DNA of 11,966 nucleotides from NCBI GenBank assembly GCA_021827885.1, contig JAKAUD010000041.1, forward strand, positions 1 to 11,966, in the 5' to 3' direction. Shown piece by piece: positions 1 to 8,300 of the stretch (positions are counted from its first letter, which is position 1; the number at the start of each line of letters is the position of its first letter). A program made the position numbers and the translations under genes. Source of the stretch: Thermoplasmata archaeon (GTDB lineage Archaea > Thermoplasmatota > Thermoplasmata > Thermoplasmatales > Thermoplasmataceae). A model generated the notes under the pieces. The model was not told the origin of the DNA. It ran no database searches and was given only the letters and a program-made list of their open reading frames with translations.

Positions 1-20
1 AATCGGGAAATCTAAGAAAA

Positions 21-30
21 TTTTATCTTA
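21..30 (+). promoter_or_regulatory. possible archaeal box A of tRNA-Thr
   Basis: TTTTATCTTA is an AT-rich, TATA-like stretch ending about 25 bases before the first base of the tRNA, preceded by a purine run (AAGAAAA) that could serve as a BRE. Position and composition fit an archaeal promoter, but the match is loose and the surrounding DNA is AT-rich anyway. Confidence 0.35.
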
Positions 31-54
31 AACATAACAATAGACTGCAATATT

Positions 55-127
55 GCCACTGTAGCTCAGGTGGTAGAGCAGCTGACTTGTAATCAGCAGG
101 TCGGGGGTTCAAATCCCTCCAGTGGCT
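55..127 (+). tRNA. tRNA-Thr (anticodon TGT)
   Basis: A complete cloverleaf can be drawn. The acceptor stem is GCCACTG 55-61 with CAGTGGC 120-126. The D stem is GCTC 64-67 with GAGC 76-79. The anticodon stem is GCTGA 81-85 with TCAGC 93-97 around the loop CTTGTAA, giving anticodon TGT at 88-90 (reads ACA). The T stem is 103-107 with 115-119 (one G-T pair) around TTCAAAT. There is no intron. The discriminator base is T127 and no CCA is encoded. U73 with G1-C72 and C2-G71 is the archaeal threonine identity set; bacterial tRNA-Thr normally carries A73. A T-rich run (129-133) follows and may end transcription. No second copy of its 3' end is visible in the window, so integration at this tRNA is not demonstrated. 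Confidence 0.96.
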
Positions 128-191
128 CTTTTCCTACTTTCCGAAGCTACATACAAAGAGCGGAAATCCTATTTACAGGGTAATTAATTGA

Positions 192-746
192 ATAGTTTAC
201 TATTTCAGCAAGAAATGGATATCGTATGAATTTTCAAAAACATGTACGGCAAAAGAATGCATTAGGGCTGTTGAGAAGGCATGTGCCATCAGGTTCCCTG
301 ATGGAAATCCCCATGATCTTGTTCTGAGGACAGACAACGGGCCGCAATACGTATCTGAGACGTTCAAGAACACAGTGAAGATTCTTGGAATAAAGTCAGA
401 ATACATACAGAAGCACACCCCTGAGGATAACGGTGACATTGAATCATTCCACAATTCTTTGAAGACGTATTACATATGGGTAAATGATATTGAAACGTTT
501 GATGACGCCAAGAGACTTATGGAACAGGCGTTCATCGACTACAACACAGTAAGGCCGCGCTCATCCATTGATTATCTTGCGCATGATGTATTTGAAAGGA
601 AACTGTGTGAGGAAGAGGGCTTCAGGGATAAATTCCTGGAAGACAGGAAAAGAAGGGAGGAAAGAATATTGAAGAACAGGATTGAAAGGAAAAGGAGGTT
701 GAAGGAAAATGTCTCATTGGAAGACGGAATATCTGTCCAAAATTAA
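192..746 (+). pseudogene. IS3-family transposase (orfB-like), N-terminally truncated
   Basis: The open frame has no start at its 5' side and reads into the rve integrase core (RNase H-like fold). The second catalytic Asp lies in RTDNGPQY (codon 333-335) and the catalytic Glu in GDIESFHNSLK (codon 441-443). They are separated by 35 residues, the DD(35)E spacing of IS3-family transposases. The motif FIDYNTVRPRSSIDY (about 528-572) is the usual 'YN..RPH..L' region after the core. The first catalytic Asp and the DNA-binding N-terminus are absent, so the product cannot be active. A GTG at 375 would give 123 residues but starts after the second Asp. The C-terminal tail is very basic (repeated KRREER/ERKRR). 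The reading frame itself is clean, suggesting truncation rather than long decay. Confidence 0.85.
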
Positions 747-759
747 GGGGATCAGATCA
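734..759 (+). repeat. right terminal inverted repeat of the IS3-type remnant
   Basis: Read on the minus strand the segment begins TGATCT, continues with CCCC and an AATTTT run, and ends GGACA. This is the general form of IS3-family tips (TG at the very end, TTGGACA inside). It overlaps the transposase stop codon (744-746). No matching left copy is found near 128-200. A small palindrome (TCACC-TAT-GGTGA, 757-769) straddles its outer edge. Confidence 0.6.
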
Positions 760-777
760 CCTATGGTGAACTAACAC

Positions 778-1212
778 TCAAGAAGAATCATGTAAACTCA
801 CGATCCTATCAATTATTTTTTTTCCAAGGTTTTCTAAAGTCAAAGTAGTACTAGTTGTTAGATCGCATTCCCACAAAGTAATGACCACCCAATCTTCACT
901 AGTTAAGAACCCTTGAACTTTCAAATCTCTTTCTCTGTTTGCACTGAGCTTTTTTTGCCAGAAATCTGTCCTAGTTTTCGGTATTACTGAAAGTCGGCAT
1001 CCATGCTGGTGCCAGAAGCATCCATTTATGAAAATAGCTATCTTGTATTTTGGAAAAGCTATATCTGGTCTGCCCTGAACCTTATAGTGAATTCTGTACC
1101 TTAGCCCGTGTGAGAAGAGATATTCTCTTACAATCATTTCTAGCTTCGTGTTTTTGCTTTTAATTTTAGACATGTTCCTACTTCTTTGTCTTATGGTAAT
1201 TCTGTCCGTCAC
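778..1212 (-). CDS. vsr: Very short patch repair (Vsr) mismatch endonuclease
   Basis: The product nicks DNA 5' of a T mispaired with G, starting repair of deaminated 5-methylcytosine. With the GTG start at 1212 the protein has 144 residues and lines up with E. coli Vsr at an offset of one. Catalytic Asp is D50 (GRPD) and catalytic His is H68 (GCFWH). Zinc ligands C65, H70, C72 and C116 correspond to C66, H71, C73 and C117. The N-terminal RSRNMSKIKSKNTKLE is the family signature. The E. coli T63 position is Ile here (FINGCFWH); other family members also vary there. A TTG at 1227 would add five residues but has no ribosome-binding site, whereas GTG 1212 has GGGG nine bases upstream. It is the last gene of the DISARM block, 48 nt after drmMII, which suggests it protects the sites that DrmMII methylates. 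A restriction-like role cannot be excluded. Confidence 0.93.
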   Translation of the reverse strand: MTDRITIRQRSRNMSKIKSKNTKLEMIVREYLFSHGLRYRIHYKVQGRPDIAFPKYKIAIFINGCFWHQHGCRLSVIPKTRTDFWQKKLSANRERDLKVQGFLTSEDWVVITLWECDLTTSTTLTLENLGKKIIDRIVSLHDSS

Positions 1213-1260
1213 TATGTCATGCCCCAAAATGATTTATGAAAAGTTCCAATTTTCATCACT

Positions 1261-2883
1261 TCACTCACCCAGTTTTTCATCGCTAATTGAGGTTTGAACT
1301 TTTAATGGAAGTTGATCGGGCGTGATCAGCTTTGCTCTAACAAGTATGTCGTAGACGACTTGACCTATTTTTCTTGCCAATATTGGTGGTACGGCATTTC
1401 CTACTTGCTGGTACTGCGAGGTTTTTTTTCCACAGAAATAGTAGTCATCAGGGAAAGTCTGTACTCTAGCGGCTTCTCTCACAGTAAAGCTTCTGCATTG
1501 TAATGGGTCCGGATGAATATAGTAATGCCCATCCTTGCTAATATGTGATACCACTGTTGTTGACGGTCTATCAGATAATTGAACCCTGAATCTATCTGCA
1601 AAATTACCGTTTTTTCTGGTTGCCTTTTTAACATTAGCATGGTTTGGAAGTAATTCGGTAGGAAAATCATTAAGTACAGGACTTTTCTTATAAACCTTGG
1701 CAAAACATGCTGCAAATAAGTAACGATGCAGATCCTTTCTGATATGGGATCGTGTCTCGTGCAAAGTCACACCGCTTAAATTCGATGGTCTATACCAATC
1801 ATTTCTAAAATCAACGTAAAAATCTCCTTCAACGAAAGATTGACCTGCCTCCAATGTAGACTCCCCCATGTCGGACAAAACATGCCTTATGTATCTAGTA
1901 AGTTTATGAAATTTATTATCAGATTCTAAGTTTTTAAACCATTCTTCATTTTCAATTGATGTTATCGCACGAATCCAATCATTAAGACTGTCGTCTTCCT
2001 TTGACAAACTACTTCTCAATTTAGGTAAATCATCAATCACTCTGTGTAGTTCAACCGGATCCTCTAGCTCCAGGGGGGACGGCTTTATATCATTTATGTC
2101 CTTTCTGATTCCTAACAGAATAACACGGTGTCTTTTTTGGGGTATTCCATATCTCTCGGAACGGATTACAGCGTATGATGGGTTCCTTCCATCTAACAGC
2201 TTACCATCTACAAGCGAGTAGATTGAATATTCTGGATAATTTGGATTGCAGACCTCTCGTCCTTCTTGCTCCATTGCAGTCTTTGGGTTTTCCAGATCTT
2301 TTATTATTTTGTCGACTATCTTTTCGTTTTGATATTCAGACGACAACAGGCCCTTAACATTTTCCATAATGAATATGACGGGTTCGTGATCAGCCAAAAT
2401 TTGCAGGTATTCCTTGTAAAGCACCTGCTTCTCGTCCTTTGTTTCGTCGTATCCAGTATTTCGCGCATTCCTGGATCTGCCTGCAATTGAATATGCTTGG
2501 CACGGTGGGCCCCCGATAAGCACAAAGTCTCTGTCCCCGTTCAATGCTTCTATAATCTTAGACGTGGTGAGCTGTACGGATTCTTTGTCGTCTTTCAACT
2601 CAAATTTCCAACATTTCCTTTCTGCTTCTTTCGCTTCCCTCGGATGTTTGTCATACAAATCCTTCAAATCAATTTCGCCGCGTAAATATTGATAATATGC
2701 CTCAGGAAGGGGGTATTCAAAAGCACGGCTAAAGGCTCTCAGCTTTAGAGTCTGATGAGCCAAAAAGTCTTTCTCGATTGATAGAACAATATCATAAACT
2801 TTATGCTTGTCTTTGTCTTCAACTCTAGAAAACCCCTCGCTTAATCCTCCCGGGCCCGCGAATATATCTATGACTTTTATCAT
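1261..2883 (-). CDS. drmMII: DISARM C5-cytosine DNA methyltransferase DrmMII
   Basis: This transfers a methyl group from S-adenosylmethionine to C5 of cytosine and serves as the self-marking arm of class 2 DISARM. Numbering from ATG 2883 (540 aa): motif I IDIFAGPGG (5-13), motif IV GGPPCQ (124-129) with catalytic C128, motif VI ENV (174-176), motif VIII QKRHR (249-253), motif IX around RPSTTVV (439-445), motif X QVGNAVPP (493-500). The catalytic Cys lies about 40 residues later than in compact enzymes such as M.HhaI because of a charged insertion (about 50-115). The region between VIII and IX (about 260-430), expected to hold target recognition, is long. ATG 2883 is preferred because GGGAGGG lies just upstream (2887-2893). 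A TTG at 2895 would add four residues and would swallow that site. The Bacillus class 2 DrmMII modifies CCWGG; the target here is unknown. Confidence 0.93.
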   Translation of the reverse strand: MIKVIDIFAGPGGLSEGFSRVEDKDKHKVYDIVLSIEKDFLAHQTLKLRAFSRAFEYPLPEAYYQYLRGEIDLKDLYDKHPREAKEAERKCWKFELKDDKESVQLTTSKIIEALNGDRDFVLIGGPPCQAYSIAGRSRNARNTGYDETKDEKQVLYKEYLQILADHEPVIFIMENVKGLLSSEYQNEKIVDKIIKDLENPKTAMEQEGREVCNPNYPEYSIYSLVDGKLLDGRNPSYAVIRSERYGIPQKRHRVILLGIRKDINDIKPSPLELEDPVELHRVIDDLPKLRSSLSKEDDSLNDWIRAITSIENEEWFKNLESDNKFHKLTRYIRHVLSDMGESTLEAGQSFVEGDFYVDFRNDWYRPSNLSGVTLHETRSHIRKDLHRYLFAACFAKVYKKSPVLNDFPTELLPNHANVKKATRKNGNFADRFRVQLSDRPSTTVVSHISKDGHYYIHPDPLQCRSFTVREAARVQTFPDDYYFCGKKTSQYQQVGNAVPPILARKIGQVVYDILVRAKLITPDQLPLKVQTSISDEKLGE

Positions 2884-2886
2884 ATT

Positions 2887-2893
2887 CCCTCCC
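2887..2893 (-). promoter_or_regulatory. strong ribosome-binding site of drmMII
   Basis: GGGAGGG on the minus strand sits three to four bases before ATG 2883. It is the strongest purine block in the operon and decides against the upstream TTG (2895), which overlaps it. A strong independent site fits a methyltransferase that must be made promptly. Confidence 0.65.
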
Positions 2894-2936
2894 AAAAATT
2901 TCTAATTTGGTGACCAATCGGTTTTGAAGAAAATGA

Positions 2937-2995
2937 TAGAAATGCAGAAATAATTTGGACTATATTAAGTCTACATTTAATTTGACTGCATTCTA
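2937..2995 (-). promoter_or_regulatory. TATA-like box inside a nested inverted repeat, putative drmMII promoter/operator
   Basis: The drmC-drmMII gap (2884-3034) holds outer arms TAGAAATGCAG (2937-2947) and CTGCATTCTA (2986-2995), complementary apart from one extra A. An inner pair GACT (2958-2961) and AGTC (2968-2971) has nearly the same centre. Between them lies TTAATATA on the minus strand (2961-2968), a TATA-like box about 80 bases upstream of ATG 2883. One reading is a separate methyltransferase promoter with an operator over it. The other is an RNA hairpin after drmC that ends or processes the transcript. The sequence does not decide between them. Confidence 0.4.
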
Positions 2996-3034
2996 GTTTA
3001 ATTCTAAGCTGTTTCTTTATTTTATAACAAAACA

Positions 3035-3532
3035 TTATCCATCGAACCTAAATCTTTCAGAAACGACTGCAATTTCATCCAATAATTTCGATATTTCCCA
3101 TGCCTGTTCTCCTTTAACAAGAATTCCGATCTCGTAATTCCCTCTGAGGCCCCCCCAAGATAGATTTGCTGAACCAACTAGCGCTCTAGCTCTGTCGGAT
3201 ATGATAACCTTTGAGTGAAGAAGGCGTCCTGAAGTCCCAACAAAATCGTACGTAGTAAAGTCTGAGAACCTCTTGCTTAGTTTTCCAAGGTTCGATTTTA
3301 TTGTAGTACCGACTGTGGTTGGAGAATTTAAAATAACAGTAATCCTCACTCCATTCAAAAGAAGCGTTTCAAATAAGTCAAGTAGTTCCCCCATACTATC
3401 CGAGAATGAAAAGGAGGCGATTTGAAGTTCTTTTTTGGTGTTTCTTATCAGATCCATAGCAACCGAGTACGTTCCCCTACCTCCAGCTTTAATAAGAATG
3501 TCTCCAGTAGATACTACTTCACAGTCACTCAT
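3035..3532 (-). CDS. drmC: DISARM PLD-fold protein DrmC
   Basis: A 165-residue phospholipase D superfamily protein with a single HKD motif: H106-S-K108...D113 in LHSKVIISD, followed by GSANLSWGGLRGNYEIG (120-136). The hydrophobic strand before it (GVRITVILNS, 61-70) and the N-terminal ELQIASFSFSD (35-45) fit the PLDc core. With one HKD per chain, an active site would form by dimerisation, as in the bacterial nuclease Nuc. DrmC is a core DISARM member and a candidate nuclease. The chain is almost entirely PLD domain and appears short for a DrmC, lacking a long N-terminal extension. ATG 3532 overlaps the end of drmB by 8 nt (ATGAGTGA), so translation is probably coupled. It may act as a nuclease or as a structural partner. 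Confidence 0.87.
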   Translation of the reverse strand: MSDCEVVSTGDILIKAGGRGTYSVAMDLIRNTKKELQIASFSFSDSMGELLDLFETLLLNGVRITVILNSPTTVGTTIKSNLGKLSKRFSDFTTYDFVGTSGRLLHSKVIISDRARALVGSANLSWGGLRGNYEIGILVKGEQAWEISKLLDEIAVVSERFRFDG

Positions 3533-5345
3533 GTAACGTCTCTCGAATTAGATTTCTGTCAAGCCACATATTTCTCTTCTCGCATGAGGTCTCTGAAAGA
3601 TATAAACAACTATAACAAGCAGCCCCACTATACTTTCCATTTTCAAATAGGTTCTCACTACAGAGTGGATCTGCGGAGCAGTTTCCAGCTTCTTCTATTG
3701 CTTCATCTATGATTATCTGAATATTCTTTGCCAAAGAAATAAGCCCTCCTAAAGTACCATCAGTACCGGGTTGTGTAACATAGAGGATTATACCACCCTG
3801 CCTCAGTTTATCTCGGTTTGTGAAATAAACCCGTTCTCTTATAGATGCTGAAGAATACCCTGCATCTTGTGAAATCCTTCTTATCAGTAAATGGCTGAGT
3901 GTGTGCCACCATACGAATAGGGGGTCTATCTCGCGCCTATCACCACTGTTGTGATAGGTGTTAGAATAAAGGTCTTTATCTGCATTAGCCCATGCCTGTC
4001 CTACTTCACCATTGAATGCCATTTCAGTTTTTTCGTCAAAGGTAAGGAATAACCCTTCTCCAAGAAATTGTACTCCAGGGTACCATTTTTTCTTATTGTA
4101 CTCGAAAGATACATCTACAAAACTTGGAGTATCTGATTCTGGAGATGTCGAACGACTCTTTCCTCTTCCAATGTTTCTCCTATACCCTTTTTGTACTATG
4201 ATGGTTCGAAGTTTCTTGACTGGAGTAATGCGCAACCTAATTTTTTCATTCATCTTTGCAAACTCAACATCATTTGGAGAGACTTCGAAGAAAACTGGGG
4301 ATTTTGGGTACTCCCCTCGAACTGGTGGCTGTCCGTCCTTCGATGCCTTTACCAGCGCAAAAAACTCTTCTTCGAGTAGGTTTGAATATGTTTCTTCATC
4401 ATTTTTTGTACTAAAAATATCATCTATTGCACGTTTTATTTCATTCCAAGGGTTTGATAGAATTCTAATTCTTACACTTTCGTTAATCACATCTCTCTCT
4501 ACGAGTCTTCCTAGCATAGATTCCAAGTCCTTTTTATTCTTCGGGAGTACTTCTAAACCAGATAACGCGGCCTTCATCTCTGAAGTACCTAGATCGCTGT
4601 GCAATTGCGTTACAATGGGTGGAATCGAAAAGAGAGTATCTAATTCAGTCATTCTAAGATTCGAGGCTTGTCTCTGAATGAGTCTAGCAGGTGATGAGCA
4701 GCCATGCGGTCTTATCGGTGGTCCGTTTACATCTTCGCACTCTGGGTTTCTTCCACTGCAAGTCCAGTAGTCTGCATAGGCTTCACTTAAGCTTTTGCTC
4801 TCTGCATTACAGTCCGGACATTTTATGTATATTTGCGATAAGGCACCACCTCCACCACTCCAATGATATATAGATTTATTGCCACAGCTCTTATTTGGTT
4901 TATGTGCAAACTCTTCCCAATTAAACTCGTCCAAGTGTCCATCGGAGCAGGCACTAACAAAACGTATACTCTCAGATCTATTGTATTCCTTGCACTCAGG
5001 ACAACCATTGGAATAATAGCTTTGATAAAGAATATAGAGCCCTTTTGGATGCCTCGTTGCGTTTAAGCAGAGCTTCCATTCAGGAAAGGCCTTTGTTCTG
5101 TACCAGTCCCAGTTTTTAGTACTACCAAGGGCTGCACTAGAGGGTAATTCATATACCCCATTGCCATCCAATAGTCCTTTAGACATCCTATCATCGTCTA
5201 TTCTGTAGTCTTTTGGATCTATATGAAGATGATTGAACAGACCTATATCGCTCTTAGGGATAATTCTGGGACCGTCCACAGTTTCTAAAATTGATCCGGG
5301 TCCATACGTAATCACAAACTGTGATTTTCTGATTTCCTGAGTCAT
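3525..5345 (-). CDS. drmB: DISARM DUF1998 protein DrmB
   Basis: A 606-residue protein with the DrmB N-terminus (KSQFVITYGPGSIL, 7-20, then ETVDGPRIIP). An N-terminal Cys set follows: C115/C118, C133, C154, C176/C179, C196, C203, C216, probably zinc sites. The middle region (about 230-420) is helical and charged. The C-terminal DUF1998 part carries WWHTLSHLLIRRISQDAGYS (479-498), SIRERVYF (501-508) and a final Cys cluster C556, C562, C577, C580, C588 in the form CYSCLYL...C. Family knowledge: DrmB pairs with DrmA in a DNA-binding complex that is the effector core of DISARM. ATG 5345 immediately follows the drmA TAA with no gap. AGGAG lies about ten bases upstream inside drmA, so the two subunits are made together. 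No frameshift or missing motif is seen. Confidence 0.93.
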   Translation of the reverse strand: MTQEIRKSQFVITYGPGSILETVDGPRIIPKSDIGLFNHLHIDPKDYRIDDDRMSKGLLDGNGVYELPSSAALGSTKNWDWYRTKAFPEWKLCLNATRHPKGLYILYQSYYSNGCPECKEYNRSESIRFVSACSDGHLDEFNWEEFAHKPNKSCGNKSIYHWSGGGGALSQIYIKCPDCNAESKSLSEAYADYWTCSGRNPECEDVNGPPIRPHGCSSPARLIQRQASNLRMTELDTLFSIPPIVTQLHSDLGTSEMKAALSGLEVLPKNKKDLESMLGRLVERDVINESVRIRILSNPWNEIKRAIDDIFSTKNDEETYSNLLEEEFFALVKASKDGQPPVRGEYPKSPVFFEVSPNDVEFAKMNEKIRLRITPVKKLRTIIVQKGYRRNIGRGKSRSTSPESDTPSFVDVSFEYNKKKWYPGVQFLGEGLFLTFDEKTEMAFNGEVGQAWANADKDLYSNTYHNSGDRREIDPLFVWWHTLSHLLIRRISQDAGYSSASIRERVYFTNRDKLRQGGIILYVTQPGTDGTLGGLISLAKNIQIIIDEAIEEAGNCSADPLCSENLFENGKYSGAACYSCLYLSETSCEKRNMWLDRNLIRETLHE

Positions 5346-8300
5346 TTAGGGTCTTCTCCTGAATGGCTGCGTCTGAAAAGTTATACTTTCCTCTATGTCT
5401 CTCATTGACTGTGGTACATCATCGAAAACTATTGCTTTATCCGAATATCGATGTGGTGGGTCCCCTAGCACTACATTTTCATTCGATTCCGACATCATTG
5501 AATATTCCACATATAAGAGGTCTTGATAGCTATTCGCTATCGCTTCCCAGTTATCAAGTTGACTGTTTATAGAATGCGTTACAGAATCTACTGAAGGTTT
5601 CCTGATAGGTGGTTGGGATTGGGATCTATTTAGGAAAGCATTCACCACTCTTTCGATATCCGGAGACAATCGATTTCCGCTGATTACAGAGCCGCCGCGT
5701 TTCAATTTCCAATTAAGTGAAGCGTTCCTCATATTTCTGAGCATTGACACAAGAACAGGCCCTCCGAATCTCTGCACCGCGGTAGAGGCAAAAGGATAGA
5801 CGCTTATTTTCTCGACATGTCTGTTTAAAGTTTTGTGATAACTTGAAAAGTACTCGTAGTGGCTCAAATCTCTAGGTCGAGAAGCTCTATAGAAAGTCAC
5901 AACGAGTCCTCCCTTACTTCGTCCCACTCTTCCAGTAGCTTGTATATAAGAGGAGGTGGTTTTTGGTTGACCATTGACCACCATTAATGATAATCTCTTT
6001 ATGTCGACTCCAGTTCCAAACATAGAAGTGGTAAAAAGCACATCCGGTGCTTCGGGAAAAGGTCGTTCGAGTTTCTCAAGAATAGAGGGGAGAATAGTTG
6101 AATCAGTTCTTCCTGAAAGCTCTATAGATGATTCTTCCTGGGTAGGTCTACCTACTTCGTTACCTTGTATCTCACTAATTCTTAAAGGAATATCCTGTCT
6201 GTATAGCGCTCTAGCTCCTGAAAGCTCTCTAACTGCATTGAAGTATCCGACCAAAGTCCAGTAAGGATCAGGATTCTCATATTTTCTAATCATTTCAGCA
6301 GATTGAAGCAGATTGGAATAGATTCTTACCAAAGGAGTAAGAGCACCCCTTCCGGGGGCAATCACCCCTATATAAACTCTTCCGGGCCTTTTCTCATCTG
6401 TCAGATCAGTGGCATCATTATGCACAAAATACCTATCATTCGGTTCCTTTCCTAGGGGTGGAAAAATCCTAGTGCTACGATTGAATACACTTCTTATGTG
6501 CTCTTCAGAACCTGATACGGTAGCTGAAGAAGCTATCAGTTTTGGAGCACTTTCCACTGTACTTAGAAAGTCTACTGCGGTTTCGTAAGATCCCATAAGG
6601 CTCCCAAGAGGTCCTTCTATAAGGTGTAGTTCATCTTGCACAATTAACTCAGGAGGCTTTAGTTCCGGAACAGAAAGATAAGCCAGATAATCTCCCCTTC
6701 CCTTTGGGCTTGGATGTGAATTCTCAGAATCTGAATTCCAAGAATTTGCTATTGCATCTTTCCTGTAGAATCCTTTCATTGAATGATGGTAATTGACATT
6801 ACCAAAGAGTGAGCCTATCGCAGATTCAAAAGGCATTCTTGCAAACTTATCTATTGTAGAGACAAGAACCGAGGGAAGCCGACCATAAATCTGTTCATCC
6901 ACTGTATAAGCATTTATGGGAATCTTACAGGACGTAAAGGCATTCCCAGAGCGGAAAGGATTGATCACAGTTATGAACTTGTTGTCATCTTTGAATTTTA
7001 GTCCCTTGACACCAACGGTGGGCTGATTTGTTGGAAGTGAATCGTGAACAAGACCGCGTGGGGCACCTCCAAACCAAGTCGCATTTAAATCGCAGTTCGG
7101 GCTAGGGCAAAATACTTCAAAATCAAAATCTATCCCTTTATCACTATTTGCACCCTTCGAACTATTTGACAGATAAAACCTAGTAAAATATCCCATCCGG
7201 CTAGGGCTAACAGAAGCTATTTCCGCATGAGGCCAAATTTGCTTTGTATATCTATTCACTGTCGAGTCAAATTCTTCCCTCGTCACTTTCCTATCGGATT
7301 CAATTTGCACTTCCATTGTATAGTATCCAGACGGAAGGGGGGACAAAATCACATTCCTTATTTGTATCCCCCCATAATTGAATTCAGTTGTCATACTTGG
7401 AGGATTTTCTTTCTCAGGAACTTTCAAAACGAAAAAGAATTTTCTTTTGCTAATGTTCAGTCCATCCTCTTGAAAAGGGAGCGCAAGTGGACTCTTGCAG
7501 GAAGGACAATTCAATATTTGCGCAGGTTCACCTTCCCCGTTCCTGTGATGCTTTTTTAACGATGAGATCGCTCCGGGTCTATAGTATTTGTTCCAAATCA
7601 TGGCTCCTTTATAATAGACTTTCTCCTCTCCGAAATCCCGTAACCTGTTGGGGGTAACGTTGCCACCCACCCATAATCCAGTAGAAAATGGGGTCGACCC
7701 CCAAATGAAGTTACCGTCAATATTGGACGATTCTGGTCTCCATCCAACTTCGGAAGTTGATGTCTGGATGACCCTTAGATATTCACAAGCAGTGACCATC
7801 GCAGTTATTCTTCTGAATTGCTGAATTGCAAGTAATCGTAGCGTGTACCTTATTATAGAAGTTACACCCGCTCCTCCTCTCACTTTGTCGCCAGATGAAA
7901 TTGCTTTTCTTCTTCGATATGCCATTGCGAATGCCATGAGCCCAAGATAAGCCTCTGTTTTACCTCCTCCTGTGGGTACCCAAAGTAAATCGCACACTCC
8001 TCTAAAATTAGAATCCTCAGAGGCTATAGACTCAAGAACTGTTAAAATGAAAGCCAGTTGAAATGGCCTCCATCTTAGCCCTTCGCCCTCACTCCATTTT
8101 CTCTGCAAATCCATAGCCTTGTTTGCGAAGCAGAAAGACAACCTAACATCCTCATCCCTCAATATCAGTTCTATACTTCTAGAGATGCGAAGGAAACTCT
8201 CCTCATGCCTCTTGATTATCTCTTTGATTTTGCCTTCATCATCAGCTGATGGAACATTGTTCTTGATTTCATCAATCCAGTCTCTATAACCGCTTACCAT

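Larger units (their letters stand above)
192..759 (+). mobile_element. IS3-family insertion sequence, 5'-truncated remnant
   Basis: This is the right-hand part of an insertion sequence: the C-terminal half of a DD(35)E transposase followed by a right terminal inverted repeat at about 734-759. The left end, orfA and the N-terminus of the transposase are missing. Frame 192-746 begins just after a TGA stop at 189-191 with no start codon, and recognisable transposase sequence begins around 204. The outer edge lies only 18 bases from the vsr stop on the other side. The remnant therefore fills the space between tRNA-Thr and the DISARM block and marks the edge of an acquired region. The exact left boundary cannot be set from this sequence. 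Confidence 0.82.

Noticed and set aside
4012..4677. 221-codon plus-strand open frame.
   Set aside because: It lies wholly opposite drmB, whose frame is intact and recognisable; the Ser/Phe-rich translation is an antisense shadow.
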